A DNA stretch of 64,000 nucleotides from Blastomussa wellsi (GCA_947652115.1 OX393565.1:10846214-10910213); one strand, 5' to 3'. Shown: positions 1 through 11,366, counted from the first letter of the stretch. The notes: a model not told the origin generated them from the letters alone. Program-made: numbers and translations.

Positions 1-449
1 TACTATTGCTATAACCAGGATACGGTGGGGTGGGATATATACATTCAGTTGGTATAGGGGAATCATTTATGACTGGTTTTGTTTATACCTTTTTGGTTAC
101 TCATAAGTAACTGAAGTGGACTCTTTCTTCAGAAAGTAATCTCTCATGTGGTGAACCCCAAGGCTCAGTGCTGGGTCCCCTGTTATTACATCAGTGATCT
201 CTTCAAGTAAGCTAATGTAATGCATAATCACGGACGAAAATAAACTTGATGTATAATTTTTCCTTTAATTTGTTTCTGTGGTAATTGTTTCTGTAGTAAT
301 TAGTTAAATAAAGAATTATAGCTTAGATGTAAGTCTTTTCAACATCAACTTACTTTTGTGTGCCTTAAACAGTGTTTCCAGTTGATTAATGAATGGCGTG
401 CATTTTATGTCCTCTTACTAGTTAGAAACATGTTATTTTACTTGTGTAG

Positions 450-1106
450 AACGCAAGCATGGGAGTAGCAGTGAGGAGGATGAGGATTCAACGGATGAAG
501 AATCAGCCAGCACTGCCAGCAGGAGCAGTAAAAAAGGTGTGCAATTTCGAGATTGTGTTGCAAAAAATAAATAACTAAATAAATAAATAAACAAGTGACA
601 ATCTTAAGTGATTGAAGAATACAATGCATTTTTTAAGGAATAAATGAAAGCTTTTAGTTGTTTACTTTCAAGCACATTCAAGGTGCTACAGAGATAGCTA
701 GCTCATATTTTTTTTTTCAAGGCACCAGTACCTGACAAGTTTTACAGTATCATCATCATCATTTTGTCCTTTTCCCTTTAAGGGAAATGGGGCCTTTATG
801 TTTTACAGTATACTGTTCTTTAAAACCATGCAGTGTTTTTGTTATTCAGTAAAATTGTTTTAATTTATAGATTCTAATGGGAAAGCTTCAAGAAAGAGAG
901 GGACAAAACTTTCTGCTATTCAAATGCTCGAGAAAAAGTATGAAAGGAAATCAGACCTGAAGGAAAGGGAGCTCAAGCTTAAAGCGGAAGAGCTTGAACT
1001 CCAGAGGAGGAAGTTCGATGCTGAAGCTGACGAAAGAAAGGAGAAACTCAAACTAGAAATGGAAGAGAGAAGAATGTTTTTAAACTTCTTGAAGGATAGG
1101 TTTTAA
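450..1106 (+). CDS. 3' exons of Harbinger Myb-partner-like protein (partial)
   Basis: Two exons are visible, 450-536 (acceptor TAG before 450, donor GTGTGC after 536) and 871-1106 (acceptor ATAG, stop TAA). The first encodes an acidic serine-rich linker (SSSEEDEDSTDEESAS). The second encodes a highly charged coiled coil made of KxxELxLxRRKxxxE-type heptads and ends FLNFLKDRF. That is the layout of the C-terminal half of Myb/SANT-like proteins encoded beside Harbinger transposases. The N-terminal Myb domain would lie upstream of the window, so the DNA-binding half is not seen. The pairing with the transposase at 1533-3467 is the main reason for the call. It could also be the tail of an unrelated coiled-coil protein. 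Confidence 0.55.
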
Positions 1107-1532
1107 TTCAGTGGTTATCAGCTGTTACTGTTGTTGTTTTTGTAATACCAGGGCCAGGTTGTTGAAGGTCTTTGCAAAAAGTTTTTTTGTCTTCCAGTTT
1201 CAATTCAACTTTCTTTACAATCAGTTTCCAAGATTTGCTTTTTCAAACATGAGGTAAATTTTTAATTCCTTGTTAGCATTGGTTATCTTGCAAATAACCT
1301 AGCCCAGTTAGATTTTGTAGCCAGTCCACTGGAGGCCTTTGGAACAGAGGAGTATACTCAAACACTTTCACCCTCCAGTGACACATGAGAGAACAGACCA
1401 ATTAAAGGCTGTTAACTGTAATACTTTTACTGTTTTTATTTCATTCTCTGTATTTGAGATATACATTTGGTTGTATATTAAAGTTTTATAAAAGGTAAGT
1501 GTTTCCATACAACTCTTTGGCTTTGACTGTTT

Positions 1533-3467
1533 CTAGGTGTTGGACAAGTAAGTTTCAAGGGTGGGAGGCTCTAAATCAAAATAAGTTCCTGTGACAGACC
1601 CATAAAGACATGTATGGCAGTTGGTCAAAAGGGCACCAACTAAGTAATACTTTGCAACTGGTTGAAGAAGTACTTTGAGATTCTTGCGGAAATCTAAGTA
1701 TCCAAAATACTGGATAATCTTACCAAAACCCCACTCAACAGATATGCGCACTTTACTCATTGCACTATTGAAATCTTGTTGTTGATCTGTAAGATTGGCT
1801 CCCCTAAAGGGGGGGATGATGTTTCTAGCTATCCCATAAGCAGGATCACCATATATTACATAGGGATCACCATTTGGATTTACAAGTCTTGCAAGCTTTG
1901 GTGTTAAATTACTCTCGTTTAACATAAATGCATCATGTCGCCTTCCCTCGATGGGCCCAAACATATGTGCAATCATACCATTTGGAGCCACCACAGACTA
2001 GGAAAAAATAAAAAACAAACAAGCAAACAAATAAGTAGGAGGAACACATGCCCTCATTTAATTTAATTGTTTTTATTTCATATCCAGAATCAATAGCTAT
2101 ATAGTAGAGCAATCAGGGATAAAAATAAAGTCCATAGAATGTTTAAAAAAAGGCTGGTAAGTACCACCTTAAAAGCACTGAAGAAATTTACAGGTTGACA
2201 ACAAATACCAGTAGTAAATAAACATACTTGGAATTTAATACAATGCACTCTCTTGTGCCCACTAAACATACGGGCTGTACCATCAATAAAGCCCCAGCAC
2301 TGGTCAAGTGGAGCCCCCTTCCTGTGTATTGCATCGGCAAACAGTCCAGGGTCCAGCCATACTAAATTCAGGGAGTCAAGGAGCTGATTGAACCGTGTGT
2401 ACAGATCATCTGTTATCTAACACAAGGCAAAGGAAATTAAGAAATTGTTCCAGACTCTCAAGAAAGAAAAGAAAGAAGCATATAAATAAAAAAAAGGTAT
2501 GTGTAAACAATCAAAAAACAAATTGAGTATGACTGTACACTGAATAAGAAAACATTATCAAGAATAAAAAATCTTGATTGCCCCAGAAAGGCAATGTTTA
2601 ATGGCAATGGCCAGAATCCATGGTAATTGGCAACTAGAAGGCCTTTTTATAATTGACTTGATTAATTTTTAATACCATATTAAAGACCATGCTCAGCTCT
2701 GGTTCTGATCTGCCAAAGATGGGTACAAAATCGCACCATCGATTTGGATAACTGAGCCTGCGAAGCAGGATCAGTAGAGCCTCCATCCCTGAATACATAG
2801 AACCTTGATGTGTGATGTAAAACTGAGGTATTTCCAGAGCACCAAGCAGACGAGGAATATCCTGTTTATGAAACCTGAAAGAGCATTTGATGTTGGGTTG
2901 AAAAGTATATATCACACAGCAGACAAAAAAAAAACACTCATGTTTATTAGAATCAAGGTTGCATACTAGGGTAATATACATTTTGATCAGCTGTGCTGAT
3001 ATAAAAATCATACTCAACAAAGCACGTGCTGACCTAACAGAGCAAAATATTTAATACAAAAAGGAATGAGGTATATTGTTAAGCAGGAAATACTGTAAAT
3101 ATTGTAAGTACAGGTGCCCTGCTAGCATCAGTGTCCCTACGAAGGAAAAAAGCGACTAACTTAACAACTAGTGCTACCTAAACATCTGCTCGCTTTCAAT
3201 TTCGCCAACATCCTCTAGGTTTAGGCGTGGGCCAAGCCTTTGTGGTTCATCGAAACAGCCAAAAGCATGTAACAAAATCAAGTCCAGATCGTCATCACTG
3301 CTTTCTGTGCTACTACTCTTGCTATCATCCAAAAGCATGATGTCCAAAATTTCCCTTGAATTTTTCCTGGCATAAGCGAAAAGAGTATCCTTAGTGGTTA
3401 TGAGTCGAATGAAGACGATTTGGATCAACAACAGCTATCTGAATACTTACCTCCGTACAGCCGCCAT
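1533..3467 (-). CDS. Harbinger DDE transposase (HARBI1-like nuclease), five exons, apparently intact
   Basis: Exons read on the - strand: 3467-3451 (ATGGCGGCTGTACGGAG), 3366-3178, 2874-2676, 2416-2228 and 1997-1533. All junctions use GT/AG and the phases agree, giving about 352 residues with no internal stop. Exon 2 encodes an acidic DSKSSSTESSDDDLDL stretch. Exon 3 carries GMEALLILLRRLSYPNRW, a signature of this family. The DDE triad is visible as WGFIDGTAR (exon 4), VIYGDPAYG and VEWGFG (exon 5), matching DDE_Tnp_4. The protein cuts and pastes the element and leaves 3-bp target duplications. The start is chosen because AAGATGGCGG sits exactly at the ATG and the 17-nt exon has the right phase. 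An earlier in-frame ATG at 3431 lies inside the proposed intron 1. I infer a possibly functional copy. Confidence 0.85.
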
Positions 3468-3504
3468 CTTGTTTCCCTACGAGTATCCCATGATGACTAG
3501 GTAA

Positions 3505-3625
3505 AAAGTCAACCTCAATCTTAAGCCCAAACTATGCGCAAACGGCGAACTTCAAACTATAAACCGCTGGCCGACGTTTGCGGTTTGCGGTTAAAGGGGA
3601 AACCCTCAATCTTAAGGTCTCTATT
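3505..3625. repeat. 13-bp direct repeat flanking an approximately 80-bp hairpin-prone segment
   Basis: The 13-mer CCTCAATCTTAAG occurs near 3513 and again near 3605. The segment between them contains GCGCAAAC, AAACCGC, GTTTGCGG and TTTGCGGTTA-type inverted motifs, so it can fold. It could be a small insertion with a target duplication or the edge of the Harbinger element. The right end of the Crypton-like pseudogene runs into it. Confidence 0.35.
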
Positions 3626-4394
3626 GTCAAAACAAATACCGTCAACGCCAATTTTACTTCCTTTCTTTGGCCTTTGGAACAAGAACTCGTTCTTGGGATT
3701 GAGATGTTTTATGTAGAGTTCCAACGAAGCAACGGGACACTGGGGTCCGGGTTTTTCGAACATCATTCCACCTTCAAAGCCCTCGTCATCCTCTCTCCTG
3801 TTCTTTGTCACATATCGAGCTCCTTTGTCATCTTTTGTGAATGAGAAGTCTTTTTTTTCAGCTCCCTGAGGTTTTGCCTTCCACGGCTGCAAAAGTAGAG
3901 CATAATCTCAAAGAAAACTTTGTTTTGAAGGGTTGTGGGATCACTCAAGCTAAAAACTCCACACTCGTACAGTTTTCGAAGGTCGTTTTCTAAGATGGCA
4001 GGTTTGTGGTCAACCTTCACCAAACCCTGCCGCTTTAAATCAACACACTTCGCAAGAAATACCTTATTCGCCTCGGCGAATTCCGGGTCTTGAACAATGT
4101 CAGTTCCTTTTGTCTTGAAATGCCTGTTGAGTCCAAATCGTAAAGAAGTCATGGAACTTTTCGAATACGGGCTCCCATCACTTTTTTTTCGAGCTTCTGC
4201 ATAAAACCGTTTCAGAACCTTCGCCAACGTGACTTTATCATCATGATGTGGCTCGTCGAATTTCTTTTCTTGCAAGTATTCATAAAAGACTTTAACGCTT
4301 GCCTTTGTTGCTCTTTTTGTGTTTTTGGAATCTTTCTCGTCAATTCAATCCCATCATCCTCAGTGCAGGGATCCCATGAGATTGCACCATCCAA
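3557..4394 (-). pseudogene. Crypton-like tyrosine recombinase remnant (DUF3504 type)
   Basis: On the - strand three overlapping frames read as one decayed protein. The N-terminal piece starts at 4394 (MDGAISWDP). A central piece (about 4275-3890) contains DEPHHDDKVTLAKVLKRFYA, SMTSLRFGLNRHFK, an ILENDLRKLYECGVFS helix and FCSRGRQNLRELKK. A C-terminal piece (about 3880-3557) has GGMMFEKPGPQCPVASLELY and FLFQRPKKG. These are hallmarks of the DUF3504 family, Crypton-derived tyrosine recombinase domains related to those in ZMYM2, QRICH1 and KIAA1958. The arginine of FCSRGRQNL corresponds to the first catalytic Arg region. The HxxR and nucleophilic Tyr segment is missing because the sequence ends in unrelated DNA near 3600. 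Frame changes near 3885 and 4255 disable it. Its first codons overlap the left inverted repeat of the neighbouring DIRS element. Confidence 0.7.
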
Positions 4395-4407
4395 TCCCAG
4401 AATTCAA
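4342..4407 (+). repeat. DIRS left inverted terminal repeat
   Basis: This segment is the reverse complement of 8718-8786 with a few differences. The core running from ATGAGATTGCACCATCC through CCCAGAATTCAA is identical. Both arms also contain a CCCATCATC block at the outer end. Confidence 0.75.
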
Positions 4408-4620
4408 TGCACGTCCTTTCCCGCTTCGAGAGCAAATGTGTCTTCAAATTCACCTGAAAATATCAGCAAAAATTGAAAATTTTTGCGCAAAGAACATTTA
4501 TAAAGCACAACATCCGACCTCGGCTATCACAGGACTCATAGAAAACCACGGTTTTCTCTCGTTCTTCGTCGTTTGACAACAAACACACGGTGTTTGCACG
4601 GTTCCCGCCGGGACTTCAAA

Positions 4621-5854
4621 ATGTCGGATACCAACGAAGACAAGGAGCTTCGTAAAGATTTGGAGGATTTAACCTCTGCTGAATCGCTTGACCCACTGGG
4701 TGAGCTGCAGAGGGGAAAAACTGCACCTAAACCACGGGTTTCAAAAAGGAGCAGTTCCAAAGACTCCAACCAAAAGGCCACGTTGCCGAAAGCCTCTGCT
4801 ACAAGCAGTACAAACAAACCACGTGCTCCTTCGCACACTAACCATGAGGCGGTCATGGAAGGCCTTAAATCACTCCAAGAAAATCAAACAGCCTCTATAG
4901 CCGCGATTACCGACATGGTATCTACTATGAACAAGTTTTTTAATTCATCTGGGAGCGGCATTTCCCGAAAAAGGAAAAGAGATGAACTCAGCGATTCAGA
5001 AGCTGATGAACACGATGGTGATGACGAGGCTGAATCACTTAACGTGGAGGAGGCGTACCAAAAACTTGTCAATGAGGACAAGACGCCAGAAAAACTAGCT
5101 GAAGACGAGGACAATGTTCTCGCCGAATTGTCTAAGATTTATGACTCGGAAGGAGCTGTGAGTGATGCAGTTAGCTCACAGTTAGCTAACCTTGTTAAAA
5201 AAAATGGTCAAAACAATGTTGTCCGAGGACAATGCTAAAGAAAAGCTGGGAAAATACAACAGACCTCAGAATTGTGAAAACTTAGTAAGTACAAGGGTCA
5301 ACCCTGAAATTTGGGCTAAAATGAGATCCAGCTCAAAATCAAGAGATCTAAAAATGCAAAAGATCGAAACTAGTATGCTCAAGAGCATGCACCCAATCAT
5401 TAATTTGACAGACAAACTTTTGGTTTTGAAAAGTAAACCTCAAGACATCAGCAAGGAAGATGTATCATCTTTCCTCCGGTTTACTTTAGATTCACTGACT
5501 CTTATTGCACATTCTGTTTATGAAGCCAATCTTGTCAGACGGGAACTGATCAGACCAGATCTTAATGATCAATATAAACAACTTTGCAGTTCTCAAACTC
5601 CAATATCAAAGTTTTTATTTGGAGATGACCTGCCCAAGGCAGTCAAGGAAATAAGCGAAACCAACAAGGTCAGCCAGCGAGTATCTTATTCAAAGCATGG
5701 AACTTTTTTCAAACATGGATCCAATAATCTCAAGAGACATGGATCATACCCGAATCGTCAAACTCATTTTTTGTACCAAGGTCAAGGACAACGGAGGAAG
5801 CCACCTCCAAAATTCAAAGCACACAAAGGAGCCCGGGTGGAACACTCCAAGTAG
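4621..5854 (+). pseudogene. DIRS gag-like protein, one frameshift
   Basis: Reading from ATG 4621 (MSDTNEDKELRKDLEDL) gives an acidic, serine-rich N-terminal half with a basic patch SRKRKRDEL. At about 5200-5210 a run of eight A (GTTAAAAAAAATGG) marks a frame change. The remaining half (5192-5854) has the helical LGKYNRPQNCENL, LTLIAHSVYEANLVRREL and a basic QGQRRKPPPKFKAHKGAR tail. Position ahead of RT-RNase H and the charged, low-complexity composition fit a DIRS gag. There is no zinc knuckle. The A-run could be a programmed slip, but it lies inside gag and decay is the simpler reading. Confidence 0.6.
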
Positions 5855-5865
5855 CTCCTGATCAA

Positions 5866-7760
5866 TTGGGAAGCCAGGTGAGCATCCTACTCACTACATT
5901 AAAACCATGCACGGCAGGTAGATTGAAAAATTTTCTTTCCAAATGGCAAACTATTACCTCAGATCAAAGGATCCTCAATGCTATTAGGGGGGTCACAATT
6001 GATTTTTATGAGCAACCCACTCAGGTTTTTATACCGAGCCAGTACAAATTCAGTCCATCGGAGGTAAAGATCATTGATCAACAAATCAAATGTTTTCTTC
6101 AAAGGGGTATCATTGAAAAAACCACCCATACAACTGGAGAGTACATTTCTAACATTTTCATACGCCCGAAAAAAGATGGCTCTCATCGCCTTATTCTTAA
6201 TCTCAAACAACTGAATCAATCAGTAGAATATCACCATTTCAAGATGGAAAATCTTAGAAATGCTATAACTCTCATGACCCCAAACTGCTTTATGGCTAGC
6301 ATTGACCTAAAAGATGCTTATTATTCAGTATCTGTCAATGTAAATCACCGGAAATATCTGAGATTTATTTGGAAAAACCAACTTTTTCAATTTACCTGCC
6401 TGCCAAATGGTTTAAGCAGTGCACCCAGAATATTTACTAAAATACTTAAACCTGTTTATGCTACAGTACGATCCCAAGGTCTTGAAAATGTGGGTTATAT
6501 TGATGACTCGTACCTTCAAGGACGCACCTTTGCTGATTGTGACACCAATGTCACGGTCACCACCAAATTTTTTGGAGACCTTGGGTTCATTTTAAACCAA
6601 GAGAAATCTATTTTTGAACCAAGACAGATAGTCACTTTTCTGGGTTTTGTTTTGAATTCAGTTGCCATGACTGTTACTTTGACACCAGGCAAGGCTACAA
6701 AATTAGTCACAAAAGCTAAAGAAATACTTGCAAAACAATCACCCTCAATTAGGGAGGTGTCCGAACTGATCGGCTTAATGGTCTCCAGTTTTCCAGGCGT
6801 CATGCATGGTGCACTATTTTATAGACAGTTAGAACTTGACAAAGCAATGGCCTTAAAAGTCAACAATGGTAATTTTGATGCACCCATGACTCTTTCAGAC
6901 ACATCAAAGTCTGATCTGAACTGGTGGATCACACACACACACATACCACATTCAATAAGGTATCCCACAACAGCCCTAGTGTCACAATTCACTCTGATGC
7001 ATCCTTGACTGGCTGGGGTGGGGTCATGAATGATGTGTCTACTGGAGGTTCTTTTTCAGAGGAAGAACAGGCAAACCACATAAATTATCTGGAGCTCTTG
7101 GCCTGTTTCTTTACACTTAAAACTTTCTGTTCTAGTCTAACAAACTGTCATATCAAGGCGATGATTGACAATACAACCGCAATTTCCTACATTAATAACA
7201 TGGGCGGTAGAACTATTCCATGCAATCGGCTAACAAGAAATTTGTGGCTGTGGTGTATAGAAAGAAATTTGTGGATTACCGCAGCCCACATCCCGCGAAA
7301 ACTTAATGTCATAGCTGATGGAGAATCAAGAAAAAACCACCATGACACTGAGTGGAAACTAAACCCACTTGTTTTTAACAGGATTTCTTTTTTGTGGGGT
7401 AAACCCTCAATAGATCTTTTTGCATCAAGACTCAATTTCCAACTCAAACCTTTTGTTTCATGGAAACCAGATCCAGAAGCCTTTGCAATTGACGCCTTCT
7501 CAATTTGCTGGAAGGAACAAAATTTTTATGCTTTTCCTCCTTTTGCTGTAATCAACAGGGTATTACAGAAAGCAGAACAGGATCAGTCACACGGTGTATT
7601 AATTGTTCCACTTTGGACCACGCAGATCTGGTTTCCACGTCTGTTGCAGATGCTAGTAGATTATCCAGTTATTCTACAATGTTCCCCTCATCTACTGACA
7701 CTCCCAACAAATCAACTCCTGAGACACCCACTCCACAACAAGCTAAAATTAATGGCATGC
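5866..7760 (+). pseudogene. DIRS reverse transcriptase - RNase H, frameshifted
   Basis: The reverse transcriptase spans about 6030-6700: RPKKDGSHRLILNLKQLNQ, the fingers/palm motif ASIDLKDAYYSV, LPNGLSSAPRIFTK and the catalytic GYIDDSY near 6494-6510. The RNase H frame starts after a CA-repeat (6931-6945) where the frame changes. It shows IHSDASLTGWGG, NYLELLACFF, AMIDNTTAISYINNMGG and IPRKLNVIADGESR, which supply the four acidic residues. Beyond it, SIDLFASRLN and YAFPPFAVINRVL form the conserved domain that follows RNase H in DIRS elements, sometimes compared with a Dam-type methylase. The protein copies element RNA into DNA. One CA-tract frameshift inactivates it. Confidence 0.85.
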
Positions 7761-8780
7761 AAGTTGTCCGGGATTCTTTGCGAACAAGAGGAGTTTCAGA
7801 GAAAGCTTCAGCAGTTATCCTCAACTCCTGGAGAGGAACCACTCAGAAACAATACCAAGTCTACCTTAAAAAGTGGTACAGTTTTTGCAGTAAAAGGGGT
7901 TTTGATCCCTGCGCAGTTTCTCCCGTAAAGGCTCTGGATTTCTTGGCTGAGTTGTTGGAACAGGGCTTAGGTTACAGCGCGCTTAACACTGCCAGATCTG
8001 CTTTGTCACAAGTACTACCTGCTCAAGCTGGAGTTTCGTTTGGAGAATTACCTCTTACCAAACAATTCATGAAAGGGGTTTTTCAAGAGAAGCCCTCTCT
8101 TCCCCGATACACAGTTACCTGGGATCCAGTTTTGCTGCTCAGTTTTCTCAGAAGCCAGCCTCCAAATGAAAAACTAGACCTTAAAATGTTGACTTTTAAA
8201 ACTGTGACTTTGTTAACCTTCTTATCAGCCCAGAGGATACAAACTGTTCATTTATTTGATATTCGTAATACGACTGTTAGTGATTCCATTGTTAAAGTTT
8301 CTATTGGAGATAAGTTGAAACAAACCAGGCCAGGTCATCATCTCCATGAACTTGAATTTCCAGCTTATTCTCCTGATCAACAACTTTGTCCAGTTTCAGT
8401 TGTTAAACAATATTTAACTCAGACAAAGCTTCTTCGGGGCAAGATTACAAACCTATTTATCAGTTTTGTAAAACCCTATAAGTCAGTTAGTTAAAGTACA
8501 ATTTCACGCTGGGTTAAAACCACTTTAGGTCTCGCAGGAGTCGATCTGACTTGTTTTAAACCACACAGCATTAGGGCAGCATCTAGCTCTGCTGCATCTC
8601 AGGCAAGTGTCCCTCTTGCAACCATTCTTCGCACAGCAGGTTGGTCAAGTGTCGTCTGTTTGGACCCACCCAAGTTTTATGACCAATTCTGTGTCGCATT
8701 TGTTCACTCTCTCAAATTTGAATTCTGGGATTGGATGGTGCAATCTCATGTGATCCCTTTACACTTCGTGATGATGGGAT
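7760..8780 (+). pseudogene. DIRS tyrosine recombinase, nonsense-mutated
   Basis: A phage-integrase-like N-terminal SAM-like domain (VILNSWRGTTQKQYQVYLKKW, about 7800-7890) precedes the catalytic domain. First Arg in LSAQRIQT (about 8234), then HSIR (about 8565-8575, the HxxR box), GW (about 8640) and a candidate nucleophile Tyr in KFYDQF (about 8679). An in-frame TAA at 8492-8494 separates the first Arg from HxxR, so the enzyme is truncated. The recombinase normally inserts the circular DNA intermediate without target duplication. Its 5' part overlaps the end of the preceding frame. Confidence 0.8.
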
Positions 8781-8786
8781 AGAATC
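8718..8786 (-). repeat. DIRS right inverted terminal repeat
   Basis: Partner of 4342-4407. The outer part is followed about 25 bases later by a strong splice-donor-like CAGGTAAGT (near 8808). The recombinase frame runs into this repeat (the EFWDWMVQS codons). Confidence 0.75.
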
Positions 8787-8939
8787 CATATCAAACTTCA
8801 ACTTACAGGTAAGTCTCGTTTAATTTTACAATTAATCGACACAATTCATCCTCCGAAACAGAAGCGAAGCGTTCAGCCATTCTGATTCTGAGGAGAACAC
8901 TCCAAGGGGCTTAGTAACCAGGCAGACGTTGAACTTGAC

Positions 8940-8990
8940 ATGATAAATGCAATATCTGCAGCAGATATTGCATTTATCATGTCAACTTCA
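8940..8990. repeat. 51-bp perfect palindrome
   Basis: Two 25-base arms beginning TTGACATGATAAATGC and ending in the exact complement, separated by a single A inside CTGCAGCAG. It lies in 8790-9640, about 150 bases outside the DIRS right repeat. That stretch has no supported gene. Confidence 0.85.
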
Positions 8991-9329
8991 CAAGCTATTG
9001 TAAATTGATTGAATGCTCTCGACCAATCACATTTTTCAAAGTGAGTCTGATGTATAATAATAAGTCTTGTAAGAAGAATGCAAACAAAATTACCACAGAT
9101 CTAAGGGGATTTCTTTAATATATTTTTTATAGCAACAATTTTCTGCAAAGCGAACAAGGCCCATTGTACTTTGCGATGGCAAGTCCAACCTGAGTCCAGG
9201 ACTTGCAGTGAAAAGAAGGAACGAGACTCTTAATGCTGCAACAATGATCCATGGTGGTACAAAAGGCAAACAAGAAACCGGCACTTGATGGAATGTTTGA
9301 TACATTAAACAAAAGATGTAAACTACCGT

Positions 9330-9410
9330 ATTTACCTGTGTATAAGTCGACCTTTCACGACCTAAAAATCAGTCCAAAAAATCGCCCTTGACTTATACAT
9401 GGGTCAAAAA
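9330..9410. repeat. Short foldback repeat fragment (MITE-like end)
   Basis: The block CCTGTGTATAAGTC near 9338 is matched in inverted form by GACTTATACATGGG near 9390. The motif with a TTTACCTGTGTATAAGTCG core resembles termini of widespread animal MITEs, but no second end or target duplication is visible. Nothing else recognisable lies between 8990 and 9540. Confidence 0.35.
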
Positions 9411-11337
9411 CTAAAACCCAAGCACCAATAAAATAAATTCGGCACAATTAGCATAACAATTGTGTCTATAATCTTACGTAAAACATCTTACAAACAATGA
9501 CACAAAACGCGAAGTCCTTCATTTAGCGGTCTGCGTCTAAAGAAAGGGTTGTGTCGGATGCATATTCCAAGAGTGTACGGTCATTTGAAATTTCTGAAGA
9601 AAATGTTATCCGCAGCATTGCCACTTATTATAGTGCTGGGGTTATGGGTAAACAAAAGTATAAGGCTGTGAGGCTAGTTTTGTCTACAAAAACCAGCAGA
9701 AGAAAGCATGGAGGGAGAACTTCCTTGTGTATTATGCATAAATGTGCAGTGCCTAAACTTTCTCCTTACAGTAAACTTATCGGGTATATTAATCAGATTG
9801 ATATTGGGAAAATTTTATTCTGTCGAAGAGGAATTTTCTACCTATTTGGCTGATGATGAAGTCATTCATGGCTCTCTTAGAGATCTCAGAGAATTTCTTC
9901 CTCGGCTTGCAAAATTTTATTTTCAAATAAAGAACAAACGTCACAAAGCATTGAAATGGTTTGGCGAAACTGAAGGTACCTTTTTGGTAGCATTTGGTGA
10001 GCTTTTTGAATGTGGGAAAGTGTGTTGCCTCCAGTGCTGACAATTCTCTCACATTTGGAGCTAACTGTGAATCAGAATTTTGTGCTGTTGTGCAAAATTA
10101 TGTGAAAAGTGTATGCAAACAAATTTCAGACCTTGAAGGTAAAGTCTTTGATGTTGATGGAATACATGTAACTTTCAAATTTAGTGAGTTACCAAATGAC
10201 ATGAAAATGTTAGCCCTATTAGCAGGAGAATTGCCAAATTCTGCTAAGTACTTTTCAACCTTTGCCAATGTAAACAAGGATAATTGCAAGGACCACAATG
10301 GTACTTTTGGAACAGGTAATAGCAACACCTGGCAGCCATGGGAGTACAAAGCTAGACTAAAGGTGGTAAAAGAAGTAGAGCAATTCAAACTCTCATTGGC
10401 AGGGAAAACTATGTCAGAGAAGGTGCGACGATCAAAGATCACTGAGTTCATTGCTCGCAAGAAAAGTAGGCAAGAGTTTGCACCTTTTGTGGGTAAATTA
10501 ATTAATAGGGCCGATGTAGAGCCGTTACACCTTAAAAACAATGCCTGGCAACTTTTTTTCAAGGGTTTATTGAAAGAGTCCATTGCCAAGTCAAACCTCC
10601 CTGCATCATGCAAGAAATTCACAGATGTCCCAAAGGAGAGCTGTTTTAGTAGAGTGGTAAATGCCCTTTGGTTTGAAGTGAAAAGCAAGTGTCTTGCACG
10701 AAAAGTGACTAAGTGGTTTGATGAAACTGAAACAAAGGTCGGTGATTTGCAATGTAGGTTCACTGGGAAAGATTCAAGATTATTCTGTCACAATTTCATG
10801 CGACTAATTAAGTTTTTGAGTTGTGAGGGTGACTTAAGAAAGCAGAGACTCGCTGTTATCGTGTATGCTTTCATTGGGCTTAAATTGAGAGACTGTGTCT
10901 CACTTTTCAATCATTTTGAAGTCACAAATGAACAAATTCAAGAACTTGCCAGAAGGTCACAGGAATATTTCAGGGCAAATGCCTTGTTTCTTCCCACTTC
11001 AGTTAATCCAACAGTGTGGACTTTGGGAAACATTGTCCCTGCTCATTGCAAAGAGGTTTTTCAGAGATATGACCAAGGCCCATGCACAGTAACAATGGAG
11101 GGCAGAGAGGCAAAGCATATTTTTTTGAAGAAGCTCTCTGAAAACAGTTCATTTCAAAGGCAGTGGTATGACATATTTAAAGGGATACTCTCGACCTCAG
11201 AACAATATTTTAAAAATGAAAGCTTATTAGCCCCAAAAAAGATTTCAAAAGGCTTGGAGCAGTGAATCTTTTTAATTTTCCTACAAATGGGGAATGTTTT
11301 GTGACTAGCGGTTCGTGCTTTGGCTCTTGGTCAATTA

Positions 11338-11366
11338 ACCGGAAGTGACGTAGAAAGGAGAACTCA
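11338..11366 (+). promoter_or_regulatory. Left subterminal ETS/CRE-like promoter motif of Kolobok
   Basis: ACCGGAAGTGACGTAG followed by AAAGGAGAACTCA sits about 160 bases inside the left end and 500 bases before the transposase ATG. The same blocks recur inverted at the right end (16332-16391), with a roughly 30-base insertion between the ETS-like CCGGAAGTGA and the ACGTAGAAAGGAGAACTCA parts. They may drive both genes inward. Confidence 0.5.

Larger units (their letters stand above)
1..3530. mobile_element. Harbinger (PIF) DNA transposon, left part outside window
   Basis: Two convergent genes typical of PIF/Harbinger elements lie here: the 3' exons of a Myb-partner-like gene on the + strand (450-1106) and a DDE transposase on the - strand (1533-3467). 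In this superfamily the Myb/SANT protein carries the transposase into the nucleus and onto DNA. The left end is before base 1 and I could not identify the terminal inverted repeat, so the right limit near 3.5 kb is approximate. Between 1107 and 1532 I see only AT-rich 3' untranslated-type sequence. Confidence 0.75.
4342..8786 (+). mobile_element. DIRS-type tyrosine-recombinase retrotransposon, decayed
   Basis: A gag-like frame, an RT-RNase H frame and a tyrosine recombinase follow one another on the + strand. They are bracketed by an inverted pair of about 66-69 bp (4342-4407 and 8718-8786), with a core of about 33 identical bases. Tyrosine recombinase instead of DDE integrase, and inverted rather than direct terminal repeats, are the defining traits of DIRS-like elements. 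Each frame carries at least one frameshift or stop, so this copy is dead. No target duplication is expected for this class. Confidence 0.8.

Noticed and set aside
1533..3467. Host HARBI1 gene
   Set aside because: A neighbouring Myb-partner-like gene, convergent arrangement and TE-rich context favour a transposon copy.
5195..5215. Programmed ribosomal frameshift in DIRS gag
   Set aside because: The A8 run lies inside gag and not at a gag-pol border, and other frames of the same element are also broken. Left as a possibility only.
9090..9312. Short minus-strand reading frames
   Set aside because: No recognisable motif and overlapping a low-complexity foldback region; likely chance frames.
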